From NCBI GenBank assembly GCA_017934525.1, contig JAGBJJ010000048.1, positions 1 through 46,033 on the forward strand: DNA of 46,033 bases, written 5' to 3'. The position numbers were made by a program, and so were the translations under genes. Shown here one piece after another: positions 1 through 7,251 of the stretch. This DNA is from Prevotella sp. Its GTDB lineage: Bacteria; Bacteroidota; Bacteroidia; Bacteroidales; Bacteroidaceae. The first letter of the stretch is position 1, and each line of letters starts with the position of its first letter. Under the pieces are notes generated by a model. The model ran no database searches. It worked only from the letters and a program-made list of their open reading frames with translations, and had not been told where the DNA came from.

Positions 1-552
1 AAATCCCCTTTTTGCTTCAGAGTGCCACCTCAATCTTTCTTTTCCCTACCTTTTTGAATCAACTCGTACCAAAGATTATCTGCCTGGCGGCACAAAAACA
101 TGGGCACGATTGAAAATCAAAATTCCGTGTCCATCGTTCGAATTTGAATTATTAACCGACCTTGTCACACAGTTACTTAGCGCAACCGAGGTACAAGGTC
201 GGTACAAATGCCCCCATTTTGATGCATTATCCTCTCTCTCTTGACTGGCAAAAAGTCTTGTCTTTGCTCACCAAAGTTGCCAAAAGCACAAAATGGCTAA
301 AAGTCGCCTATTAAATAATCTTAACGAATGGTTAAATCTTATATGGTTATAATGACAGAAAAACTGCTTGTGCTGACACCGAAATCAGCAAATCGCAAAT
401 TGCACTTATTTGTACCTTTCAACTTTGGGGTATATTCGTTTTTATCTGTGTTACAGATACTTATAAAGTTTTCAAACACTTTTTTATGTATTCCATGACA
501 TTTCGTTGAGCACGTGTGGGTATCTGACGGGTTGACTGGCTGTATCGATGGG
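1..552. other. Gene-poor left edge
   Basis: No convincing gene is visible. One 82-codon open frame on the minus strand (339-587) begins inside the palindrome array, has no recognisable domain, and is probably chance. The stretch is AT-rich compared with the coding DNA to its right, and holds one clear inverted repeat (155-203, listed separately) and a small hairpin near 446-462. A gene beyond the left edge may use this DNA as its upstream or downstream region, but that cannot be judged from here. Confidence 0.5.
155..203. repeat. 11-bp perfect inverted repeat
   Basis: ACCGACCTTGT at 155-165 is matched exactly by its reverse complement at 193-203, separated by 27 bases. No T-run follows on either strand, so it does not look like an ordinary terminator. 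It could be a protein-binding site or the end of a decayed element. No function is assigned. Confidence 0.55.
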
Positions 553-615
553 AAATTTTTGGCCAAAATATGATTAATTCTGGCCAAAATAGAGTGAATA
601 ATGGCCGGAATTCGG
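553..615. repeat. Phased palindrome array 1 (21-bp period)
   Basis: Three copies of a TGGCC-centred palindrome start at 560, 581 and 602, exactly 21 bases apart. The first has the 12-bp perfect palindrome TTTTGGCCAAAA. The second (TGGCCAAAAT) and third (TGGCCGGAAT) are degenerate. The shared pattern is ATTnTGGCCAnAAT with 7-base spacers. A second array with the same period and core lies at 21419-21473. Spacing of two helical turns puts each site on the same face of the DNA, which suggests binding by a dimeric protein. This is inference: no known regulator is recognised. Confidence 0.7.
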
Positions 616-639
616 GGCGGCGGCGGTGGTACTGCCGGA

Positions 640-682
640 CAAAAACGAAAAGACGCGCTGCCCGATGTGCGGGCGGCGCGTC
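640..682 (-). terminator. Rho-independent terminator of kbl
   Basis: GACGCGCTGCCCG (652-664) pairs with CGGGCGGCGCGTC (670-682) around a five-base loop, with one wobble. Read on the minus strand, the hairpin is followed by TTTTCGTTTTTG (640-651). It lies about 25 bases beyond the kbl stop codon. Confidence 0.85.
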
Positions 683-707
683 GCTAAAAAGTCATGATGG
701 GTGATGA

Positions 708-1895
708 TTACTTCAGCACACCGAGTTCCTTGCCCACCTTGATGAAGGCAGCGATGCAGCGGTCGAGCTGCTCGCGGTTGTGGCCGGCCGAAATCTGCAC
801 GCGGATGCGGGCCTGCTCCTTCGGTACCACGGGGTAGTAGAATCCGGTGACGTAGATGCCTTCCTCCTGCATCTTGGCGGCATAGACCTGCGAGAGCTTG
901 GCGTCGTAGAGCATCACGGCGCAGATGGCGCTCTGCGTGGGCTTGATGTCGAAGCCTGCGGCCATCATCTTCGTGCGGAAGTACTCGACGTTCTCCACGA
1001 GGCGGTCGTGAATCTCGTTGCTCTCCTTCAGCATCTTAAACACCTCGAGGCTTGCGCCGATGATGGCGGGAGCCAGCGAGTTGGAGAACAGATAGGGGCG
1101 AGAACGCTGGCGCAGCAGGTCGATGATCTCCTTGCGGCCGGTGGTGAAGCCACCAAGTGCACCGCCGAACGACTTGCCGAGCGTGCCGGTATAGATGTCA
1201 ACACGGCCGTAGGTATTGAAGAACTCGCTCACGCCGTGGCCCGTCTTGCCGACAACGCCGGCCGAGTGGCTCTCGTCGACCATGACGAGTGCGTCGTATT
1301 TCTCGGCGAGGTCGCATATCTTGTCCATCGGGGCTACGTTGCCGTCCATCGAGAACACACCGTCGGTGACGATGATGCGGAAACGCTGGGCCTGAGCCTC
1401 CTGCAGGCATTTCTCGAGCTCCTCCATGTTGGCGTTGGCGTAGCGATAGCGCTTTGCCTTGCAGAGGCGCACACCGTCGATGATAGAAGCGTGGTTGAGG
1501 GCGTCGCTGATGATGGCGTCTTCCTCAGTGAAGAGGGGCTCGAAGACACCGCCGTTGGCGTCGAAGCAAGCAGCGTAGAGGATGGTGTCCTCAGTCTTGA
1601 AGTAGTCGCTGATGGCAGCCTCCAGCTCCTTGTGGATGTCCTGGGTGCCGCAGATGAAGCGCACGCTCGACATGCCGAAGCCGCGGCGGTCCATCATCTT
1701 CTTCGAAGCCTCAATCAGTCGGGGATGATTGCTGAGGCCGAGGTAGTTGTTGGCGCAGAAGTTGAGCACTTCCTGACCCTTCACCTGGATGGCAGCCTGT
1801 TGTGCGCTCTCGATGAGGCGCTCTTCTTTGTAAAGCCCTGCTTCACGAATCTCAGCAAGCGTCTGGCTGAGATGTTCTTTCATTTTTCCGTACAT
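708..1895 (-). CDS. kbl: 2-amino-3-ketobutyrate CoA ligase (glycine C-acetyltransferase)
   Basis: This PLP enzyme of the alpha-oxoamine synthase family splits 2-amino-3-ketobutyrate with CoA into glycine and acetyl-CoA, the second step of threonine catabolism. The 395-residue product matches the usual length of Kbl and follows the E. coli protein from its first residues, which supports this start. Visible signatures include NFCANNYLGL near residue 45, SVRFICGTQD near 97, DALNHASIIDGVRLCKAKRYRY in the middle, VMVDESHSAG, and the PLP-binding lysine in TGTLGKSFGG (about K241). The C-terminal YVTGFYYPVVPK segment is also typical. It is divergent from tdh, whose product supplies its substrate. A -7 element lies at 1927-1934 and a strong terminator follows. 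An unstable substrate shared by two enzymes fits this co-location. Confidence 0.97.
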   Translation of the reverse strand: MYGKMKEHLSQTLAEIREAGLYKEERLIESAQQAAIQVKGQEVLNFCANNYLGLSNHPRLIEASKKMMDRRGFGMSSVRFICGTQDIHKELEAAISDYFKTEDTILYAACFDANGGVFEPLFTEEDAIISDALNHASIIDGVRLCKAKRYRYANANMEELEKCLQEAQAQRFRIIVTDGVFSMDGNVAPMDKICDLAEKYDALVMVDESHSAGVVGKTGHGVSEFFNTYGRVDIYTGTLGKSFGGALGGFTTGRKEIIDLLRQRSRPYLFSNSLAPAIIGASLEVFKMLKESNEIHDRLVENVEYFRTKMMAAGFDIKPTQSAICAVMLYDAKLSQVYAAKMQEEGIYVTGFYYPVVPKEQARIRVQISAGHNREQLDRCIAAFIKVGKELGVLK

Positions 1896-1926
1896 AGCTA
1901 ATTAGATTTTATGGATTAATTGACTG

Positions 1927-1934
1927 CAAAGGTA
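1927..1934 (-). promoter_or_regulatory. -7 element of the kbl promoter
   Basis: On the minus strand this reads TACCTTTG followed by CAG, matching the Bacteroidota TAnnTTTG -7 box. Transcription would begin around 1920, leaving a leader of about 25 bases before the kbl ATG. The -33 box is not clear. Confidence 0.7.
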
Positions 1935-2061
1935 ATAAAACCGCTTGAAATAGAAAAGGATTTTCACTTTTTTAGCACGACGAAGTCTGTTTCTGCTTAA
2001 GTTTTTTCGGCATGAGAGAAAAATAATCGCGATTTATAGACGTGGAATAGGAAATATTTTG

Positions 2062-2069
2062 TAATTTTG
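2062..2069 (+). promoter_or_regulatory. -7 element of the tdh promoter
   Basis: TAATTTTG followed by CACC matches the Bacteroidota -7 consensus. It rules out the upstream in-frame TTG at 2067 as a start, because that codon lies inside the promoter. The kbl and tdh promoters are about 130 bp apart and divergent. Confidence 0.8.
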
Positions 2070-2105
2070 CACCCGAAAATTTTAAATCTAACAAACAGAA
2101 GTAAC

Positions 2106-3059
2106 ATGAAGAATGTCTTAGTTATCGGCTCAACCGGACAGATTGGTTCGGAGCTGACCATGGAACTCAGAAAGCGCTATGGAAACGATCACGTTGTAGC
2201 AGGTTATATCGTCGGTGCCGAGCCTAAGGGCTTGCTGGCAGAGAGTGGCCCCTCGGCCATTGCCGATGTCACCGATGGTGCAGCTATTGCCGAAGTAGTG
2301 AAGAAGTACAACATTGATACCATCTATAACCTGGCAGCCCTGCTGTCGGTGGTAGCCGAGTCGAAGCCCCGTCTGGCATGGAAGATTGGCATCGACGGTC
2401 TGTGGAACATCCTGGAGGTGGCCAAGGAGAACAAGTGCGCCGTGTTCACCCCGAGCTCTATCGGTTCGTTTGGTGTCGAGACGCCCCACGACCCCACGCC
2501 GCAGGACACCATCCAGCGCCCCCGCACCATCTACGGTGTGTCGAAGGTGACGACGGAGCTGCTCTCTGAGTGGTTCCATCATAAGTATGGTGTTGACACG
2601 CGCTCGGTGCGCTTCCCGGGCATCATCAGCTATGTGACGCCTCCGGGCGGCGGCACTACCGACTATGCCGTAGACATCTATTACTACGCCGTGCGTGGTG
2701 AGAAGTTCGTTTGCCCCATCAAGGCCGGTACCCGCATGGATATGATGTATATGCCCGACGCTCTGCGCGCTGCCATTGAGCTGATGGAGGCCGACCCGAC
2801 GCGCCTGATTCACCACAACGGCTTCAACGTGGCTTCGATGAGCTTCGATCCTGAGCGTATCTATGCTGAGATTAAGAAGCACAAGCCCCAGTTTGAGATG
2901 GTGTATGACGTGGATCCGCTGAAGCAATCGATTGCTGAGTCGTGGCCCGACATCATGGACGACTCGTGCGCCCGCCAGGAGTGGGACTGGAAGCCCCAGT
3001 ATGGTCTGGAGGAGATGACGAAGGACATGCTCGAGAAGCTGGCTCTGAAGCTGAAGTAA
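2106..3059 (+). CDS. tdh: L-threonine 3-dehydrogenase, SDR-type NAD-dependent
   Basis: The product (317 residues) is a short-chain dehydrogenase/reductase that oxidises L-threonine to 2-amino-3-ketobutyrate with NAD+, feeding Kbl next door. The N-terminus has the Rossmann motif GSTGQIGSE. Further on, NLAALLSVVAESKPRLAWKI and the catalytic serine in PSSIGSFG are visible. The active-site pair YGVSK follows near residue 142. The segment SVRFPGIIS is typical of the SDR-type threonine dehydrogenase subgroup rather than sugar epimerases. The ATG at 2106 sits about 35 bases after the -7 box, and the Rossmann motif begins a few residues later, so it is the natural start. A very strong terminator follows. 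A generic epimerase function is possible but the kbl neighbour makes threonine dehydrogenase far more likely. Confidence 0.94.
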   Translation: MKNVLVIGSTGQIGSELTMELRKRYGNDHVVAGYIVGAEPKGLLAESGPSAIADVTDGAAIAEVVKKYNIDTIYNLAALLSVVAESKPRLAWKIGIDGLWNILEVAKENKCAVFTPSSIGSFGVETPHDPTPQDTIQRPRTIYGVSKVTTELLSEWFHHKYGVDTRSVRFPGIISYVTPPGGGTTDYAVDIYYYAVRGEKFVCPIKAGTRMDMMYMPDALRAAIELMEADPTRLIHHNGFNVASMSFDPERIYAEIKKHKPQFEMVYDVDPLKQSIAESWPDIMDDSCARQEWDWKPQYGLEEMTKDMLEKLALKLK

Positions 3060-3082
3060 GAAAACGGCTTTGAGGATATAAC

Positions 3083-3144
3083 GAATTAAACGAATTTCCT
3101 GCACTGGCCATGTGGCCGCAGGAAATTCGTTTAATTCTTTTTTT
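3083..3144 (+). terminator. Strong rho-independent terminator of tdh
   Basis: A perfect 20-bp stem (3083-3102 with 3118-3137) surrounds a 15-base loop that itself contains GGCC..GGCC. It is followed on the plus strand by a run of eight or so T. On the minus strand there is no T-run after the hairpin, so it mainly ends tdh transcripts, though it may also slow those of the convergent lipoprotein gene. Confidence 0.92.
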
Positions 3145-3156
3145 GGGGGGTAAGCT

Positions 3157-3888
3157 TTATCTTAGTGCCACCGTGCGCTCATGCCAGCCCTGATAGGTGT
3201 TGACGCGCAGGTGGAGCGAGTCGGCGGGCAGCCCCTCAAGGGGAATGCTGGCAAAGACGCGCTGCGTGTAGTATTCGGGTATGCCGCCCTGGTCGTGGTA
3301 GAGGTGCAGGTGGAGTGTGCGGGTGTTGTCGGCGTTCACCGTCAGGGTGTCGAAAGTGGCGCCCAGCGTCTGGTGCAGGCTGTCCTGTTCGGCGGTGCCC
3401 ATCTTGAGCAACAGCGACAGGTTCAGATAGCGGCGGTTGGTGCTCAGCCAGATGCTCTCCAGTCCGGTGGGGTCGGTCTTTGGTTGTTCCTCGCGGCGGG
3501 GGCGCAGCACCAGCACTGAGCCCACGCTGACGACGTCGGCTTTGTTGTCGGCGGTCATATTATAATAAAGGTATGCGCGAAGGGTGGTGTCGGCCTTGGT
3601 AATCCAGTCGCCGCTGATGGGTTTCGACAGGATGAGGCGCTGGTCTTCGTCGGTATCACCGTAGGTGATGGCCTTGTCGGCATTGACGTGGAGGTCGATC
3701 ATGTCGGCGCGGAGATGGGAGTATTCGCCTTCGCCTTTCTCGTAGGCGTCGGTGGTGCACGACTGCATCGTGCCTGCAAGTGCACACAGCAGCAGGCAGG
3801 CGATGACACACTCGGGCAGGCGTGGTGCCTGCCACCGTCGCAGCAGCGTGTGCTGCCTATTCGCTGTCCTTCCTGGAATCATAGTCAT
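3157..3888 (-). CDS. NigD-like lipoprotein
   Basis: The 243-residue product has a basic N-terminus, a hydrophobic stretch and a lipobox ending at C44 (GTMQSC), so it should be an envelope lipoprotein. The rest matches the NigD-like family of Bacteroidales: QRLILSKPISGDWI, a tyrosine-rich strand AYLYYNM, and the signature DPTGLESIWLSTNRRYLNLSLLLK. This is followed by LHLYHDQGGIPEYY and a final LHVNTYQGWHERT. Members are two-domain beta-rich proteins, named for a gene in the nig bacteriocin region. Their molecular role is not established. A -7 element lies at 3918-3925. The gene converges on tdh and is divergent from a broken regulator. Confidence 0.82.
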   Translation of the reverse strand: MTMIPGRTANRQHTLLRRWQAPRLPECVIACLLLCALAGTMQSCTTDAYEKGEGEYSHLRADMIDLHVNADKAITYGDTDEDQRLILSKPISGDWITKADTTLRAYLYYNMTADNKADVVSVGSVLVLRPRREEQPKTDPTGLESIWLSTNRRYLNLSLLLKMGTAEQDSLHQTLGATFDTLTVNADNTRTLHLHLYHDQGGIPEYYTQRVFASIPLEGLPADSLHLRVNTYQGWHERTVALR

Positions 3889-3917
3889 TTAACGGACTTT
3901 TTATTTCGTTTCAGGTG

Positions 3918-3925
3918 CAAAGATA
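3918..3925 (-). promoter_or_regulatory. -7 element upstream of the NigD-like gene
   Basis: On the minus strand this reads TATCTTTG followed by CACC. The predicted transcript starts near 3911, about 23 bases before the ATG at 3888. Confidence 0.75.
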
Positions 3926-3986
3926 GCAATTTTCCCTGACATGGCGCACAAAACGCTGCTTTTTATAGGATGTTTTTGCCATTTAA

Positions 3987-4880
3987 TATTTCAGGCGGCG
4001 TCTGCCTAAGTCAGACTTGCATAGCCAAGCCGAATACCTGTGCCAGCTGATACTGCTTGAAAGGGAGAATGGAAGCGTGAAGGAACCGAACATCCTTTAT
4101 GCCCGGCTGGCAGACGTGGAGGACACGCTAAGACTGACGTCACAGGAAAAAAGCATCAGAGACACCGAGGCCCTGTATAATTTCAATGCGATTGCGAAAG
4201 AACGCGACGAGCAGATGGCAGACAACAAAAGGCTGAAGTGGATTACGGGCGGCATACTGCCCTTGTGCGTCCTCTTCACAGCTACCATATATTATGTGGC
4301 ACGGCGCTACCGCGCCAACATGGAAAACAAAGTCCTCCACAAGCAGCTACTTCTGGAAGAAGAGAAAAAAAGAGGGAGCGTAGTGCCAGTCAGGTGGAAA
4401 AGAACAAAAAACAGATAGCATCCCTGCAGAAATTGCTGGAGGAGGCTATTGCCAGGCAGGACGACTTGGGGGCAGAGAAACTGGCCAAGGAGAAAGAACT
4501 GCTGACACTGAAAAATCAGCAGATAGGAAACCAGCAAAGGCTGACCCAGCTGAAGATGGAACATTTGAGCACCGCAGACTTCTACAAGAAGCTGCACCCC
4601 ACCGACGGAAGCCTGCCTGAAAAGCTTTCAGAAACGGAATGGCTGCAGATGGGCCGCTTTGTGGACGACCTCTACGACCATTTCACCAGCCGCCTCACAG
4701 CCCTGGCCAAACTCTCCAAGCGAGACCTGCGGATATGCTACCTCATCAAACTTGGCGTGTCGCCTGTCGGCATGGCATCACTGCTGTGTGTCACCAAGGC
4801 AGCCGTTACGCTGGCCCGGCAGCGTATGCGGAAAAAACGGCACCGCTGCCCAGCTCGACGAGTTCATTGCCGGCTTTTAA
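3987..4880 (+). pseudogene. Remnant of a TPR/transmembrane/HTH regulator, 5'-truncated and twice frameshifted
   Basis: The recognisable part starts without its expected signal peptide and TPR repeats. It runs through a transmembrane helix (TGGILPLCVLFTATIYYVA), a coiled coil (EKEL, LKNQQ, QLKMEH) and a C-terminal DNA-binding part (LSKRDLRICYLIKLGVSP, CVTKAAVTLARQRM). It ends with AQLDEFIAGF. This order is that of the large Bacteroidales family of membrane-bound TPR regulators with a LuxR-like HTH. The coding frame changes twice, once in an A7 run (4365-4371, by -1) and once in an A6 run (4832-4837, by +1), and the two shifts cancel. An in-frame TAA at 3984 closes the frame upstream. Decay is the simplest reading. 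The homopolymer position of both shifts means sequencing error cannot be ruled out, but it would not restore the missing N-terminal half. Confidence 0.8.
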
Positions 4881-4910
4881 GCTTCTCTTCGGTCTTGATT
4901 TTGCCCATTT

Positions 4911-4960
4911 GAGTTTACATGTGGTTTACAAGTCGGCCTTTGTAAACCACATGTAAACTC
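4911..4960. repeat. 20-bp perfect palindrome next to an orphan promoter
   Basis: GAGTTTACATGTGGTTTACA (4911-4930) and its exact reverse complement (4941-4960) flank a 10-base spacer. The arm itself contains GTTTAC twice. The plus-strand sequence after it (ATTTTCTTGC) is a poor U-tract. The right arm ends six bases before the -33 box of a good promoter, so it may be an operator, a terminator for the broken regulator, or both. Confidence 0.7.
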
Positions 4961-4966
4961 ATTTTC

Positions 4967-4997
4967 TTGCTACATTACCAGATTGTATCTATCTTTG
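4967..4997 (+). promoter_or_regulatory. Well-formed promoter with no intact downstream gene
   Basis: TTG at 4967-4969 and TATCTTTG at 4990-4997 are 20 bases apart, and CACC follows: an excellent Bacteroidota promoter. The expected start is near 5005. Downstream on the plus strand there is only a 10-codon frame (5050-5082) before transcription would run antisense into the acyltransferase gene. The gene this promoter once served appears to be missing. Confidence 0.75.
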
Positions 4998-5076
4998 CAC
5001 CTGATTTCGGAACCAAGAAAAAAGAAGTAACAAAATCTGCCAGCAGTACTATGAGGGATGAATCTTATGCCTTGCC

Positions 5077-6213
5077 CTACTGAGCAGCTTGGTAGTTGCT
5101 GAGGGGGTTGGCATACATGGTGAGAATGCACTGTCGCAGGAAAGGTTCGTCTTTCTGTGCCAGTTGTATTTTGGCTATCTGCCGGGTGAGGTAGTCCTCG
5201 AAGTGATGGCGGTCAGCCTCGGTATAGTGAGAGGCCTGCGCATTGTTGCTGTTGAGCAGGTCGAGGGCAACGTAGTTGCAGGGATAGAGGCGGTAGCGGC
5301 AGTGCAGCTCGCGGTCGATGCGAGCGGCCATCTGGGCGAAGAACTCCTGGCGGGGCAGGCTGTTCAGCTCGTGCAGCCAGGTGTTCACGGGCGGTGCGCA
5401 GCAGTAGTGTACGCGGCCTTTGTAGCCGAATATGCCGGTGCGCATGTTCACGAGGTCGTCCTGTTTGTTTTTCTTGTGGGTGGGGTTGTCGCGCTTCTGC
5501 TGCATCTCCTGTGCCTTGAGGTAGTCGCAGGGGTCGTACTCGTAGCTGATGGTCAGCGGCACGATGTTCAGTTCGCTGAGATTGCCCCCCATGGCGAGCA
5601 TCTTCAGCACGGCTTCCTGTGTGTGGTCGCTGCTATCCTTGGCGCGGCCCTCGCGCTGGGCTATCCAGATGTTCTCGTGCTTCTGCGTCACGGCATAGTG
5701 TATGTAGCGGCTCATGAGCTGGCTGGACTCGAGCGTTTCGCGGAGCGAGAGACCACGGCGCACGATGAAGGCCTTGTTCATGCGGACAAGACGCTCAATC
5801 CAGGGATAGATGAGCAGGTTGTTGCCTATGCCTATCTCGACGGTGGTGGGATAGCCATGCTCAATGAGCATGACGTCGAGCAGGGCGGAGTCGAGCACGA
5901 TGTCGCGGTGGTTGCTGACGAATGTGAACCTCTGACTCTTGTCGACGGGCATCAGTGCATCGTCGAAGGTGCAGCCGTCGGTATGCTTCCTTATGATGTG
6001 CTTCACTACAGGTTTCATGAAGCGCTTCTGGAAGTCGAGCGGCGTGTTCACACCCATGAAGGCCATGCGCAGCAAGCCGTTGCGCATGGCGTTGGGCAAC
6101 CAGGGGGCCATCCCTTTCATCACGGCACTGAAATGGCGGTCGGCCAGCAGGTCGTTGAACGCCTGCCGCATCTCCTGCGCCTCATAGGGCCGTATCTCGT
6201 CGAACTCATTCAT
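5077..6213 (-). CDS. PlsC/PlsB-like acyltransferase family protein
   Basis: The 378-residue product has acyltransferase block I as FVSNHRDIVLDS near residue 95 (His followed by Asp, with five residues between rather than the usual four). A likely glycine-rich second block lies around EIGIGNNLL, and block III is IWIAQREGRAKD. Block IV is SELNIVPLTISYEYDP. The family transfers acyl chains to glycerol-phosphate, lysophosphatidate or related lipids at the inner membrane. There is no signal peptide. The protein is longer than a minimal PlsC, with a C-terminal extension of about 130 residues. It is the last gene of the PASTA-rluD-ddl operon, 33 bases after ddl. The exact acceptor cannot be told from sequence: a lipid of the phospholipid or ornithine/glycine lipid type is possible. 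Confidence 0.8.
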   Translation of the reverse strand: MNEFDEIRPYEAQEMRQAFNDLLADRHFSAVMKGMAPWLPNAMRNGLLRMAFMGVNTPLDFQKRFMKPVVKHIIRKHTDGCTFDDALMPVDKSQRFTFVSNHRDIVLDSALLDVMLIEHGYPTTVEIGIGNNLLIYPWIERLVRMNKAFIVRRGLSLRETLESSQLMSRYIHYAVTQKHENIWIAQREGRAKDSSDHTQEAVLKMLAMGGNLSELNIVPLTISYEYDPCDYLKAQEMQQKRDNPTHKKNKQDDLVNMRTGIFGYKGRVHYCCAPPVNTWLHELNSLPRQEFFAQMAARIDRELHCRYRLYPCNYVALDLLNSNNAQASHYTEADRHHFEDYLTRQIAKIQLAQKDEPFLRQCILTMYANPLSNYQAAQ

Positions 6214-6246
6214 CGTTTCACTCCTCGCTAAAGTTGTTCACAACTC

Positions 6247-7248
6247 TCAGAACTGGTTCTCTACGATGTCGGTCAGCACATCGGTGATGTTGAGTCCGGC
6301 GGCCCGCACCTGCTGGGGTATGAAGCTGGTGGACGTCATGCCGGGGGTGGTGTTCACCTCAAGCATGTTGAGCTTGTCGTGGCCGTCGTCGCCGCGCGTA
6401 ATGATATAGTCGATGCGGATGATACCGTTGCAGTGGAGGATATCGTAGATGGCCGATGTCAGGTCTTGTGCGCGCTTGGCCAGTTCGTCGGGTATGCGTG
6501 CCGGTGTGATTTCGTCGACTTGTCCGTTGTATTTCGCGTCGTAGTCGAAGAATTCATTCTTCGTGACCACTTCGGTGACGGGGAACACAACGGTCTTCTT
6601 CTTCGTCTTGTAGCATCCCACGGTGATTTCAGTGCCGTTGAGGAACGACTCGATCATCACCTCGTCAGACTGCATCATGGCATTGCGCAGAGCCGGGGCC
6701 AGCTGGTCGATGTTCTTCACCTTCGATACGCCGAAGGAGCTGCCGTCGTTGGAAGGCTTCACGAAGCATGGCATGCCAATGGTCTTCATGATTTGCTGCT
6801 CGTCGAGCTGGTTCTCCTGTCCTCGGCGCACCAGAATGCTCTCAGCCACGCGCACGCCATAGCCGCGCAGATATTGGTTGAGCACGAACTTATTAAACGT
6901 CATGGCCTCGATGAGCACGCCGCTGGTGGAGTAGGGCATGTGGAGCAGGTCGAAGTAGCCCTGCAGGATGCCGTTCTCGCCGGGAGTGCCGTGGATGGTG
7001 ATGTAAGCGTAGTCGAAGAATCGGCGTCGGCCGTTCAGGCGGAACGAGAAGTCGTTTTTGTCGATGGGCGTCAGCGTGCCGTCAGGCAGCTCTACCTGCC
7101 AGCTGGTTCCTTTCACGTCGACGATGAAGACGTTGTAGCGCTCTTTGTCGAAAAAGGAGTAGAGCCCTTGTGCCGAGCGCATTGACACGTCGTGCTCGGA
7201 TGAGTCGCCACCGCATACGATGGCAATGGTTCGTTTGGTTGGTTTCAT
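6247..7248 (-). CDS. ddl: D-alanine--D-alanine ligase
   Basis: This ATP-grasp enzyme makes the D-Ala-D-Ala dipeptide used by MurF (also in this window) in peptidoglycan synthesis. The 333-residue product shows GGDSSEHDVS at the N-terminus and HGTPGENG near residue 90. It also shows FVKPSNDGSSFGVSKV in the ATP-grasp domain and the C-terminal metal-binding EVNTTPGMTSTSFIP. The omega-loop reads FFDYDAKY: the tyrosine of AKY is the residue expected for D-Ala-D-Ala specificity, whereas D-Ala-D-Lac ligases have Phe there. It starts three bases after the RluD-type gene stop and is co-transcribed with it. Confidence 0.97.
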   Translation of the reverse strand: MKPTKRTIAIVCGGDSSEHDVSMRSAQGLYSFFDKERYNVFIVDVKGTSWQVELPDGTLTPIDKNDFSFRLNGRRRFFDYAYITIHGTPGENGILQGYFDLLHMPYSTSGVLIEAMTFNKFVLNQYLRGYGVRVAESILVRRGQENQLDEQQIMKTIGMPCFVKPSNDGSSFGVSKVKNIDQLAPALRNAMMQSDEVMIESFLNGTEITVGCYKTKKKTVVFPVTEVVTKNEFFDYDAKYNGQVDEITPARIPDELAKRAQDLTSAIYDILHCNGIIRIDYIITRGDDGHDKLNMLEVNTTPGMTSTSFIPQQVRAAGLNITDVLTDIVENQF

Positions 7249-7251
7249 TGT

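Noticed and set aside
339-587. 82-codon minus-strand frame at the left edge
   Set aside because: No recognisable domain, start inside the palindrome array, AT-rich non-coding style, no promoter seen.
553-615. Phased arrays as CRISPR arrays
   Set aside because: Only three short palindromic units of 14 bp with 7-bp spacers, no cas genes, period far below that of CRISPR repeats.
780-1901. Long open frame antisense to kbl (373 codons), and similar long antisense frames over tdh (2130-3104), the acyltransferase (5089-6231) and the 1125-residue surface gene (28868-30136)
   Set aside because: These mirror well-supported genes in GC-rich DNA with strong codon bias, lack promoters and domains, and translate into unnatural low-complexity text.
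3138-3150. T-run followed by G6 as a phase-variable tract for the NigD-like gene
   Set aside because: It lies beyond the stop codon and is part of the tdh terminator, so length changes would not affect the protein.
4365-4371. Programmed -1 frameshift at the A7 run in the regulator remnant
   Set aside because: The gene lacks its N-terminal half and has a second shift, so decay explains it better. The motif is not supported by a following RNA structure I can see.
6247-7248. Ddl as a D-Ala-D-Lac (vancomycin-resistance type) ligase because of a Phe in the omega-loop
   Set aside because: The diagnostic residue is the Tyr in DAKY, which is present. The Phe is at a neighbouring position that also varies in normal ligases.
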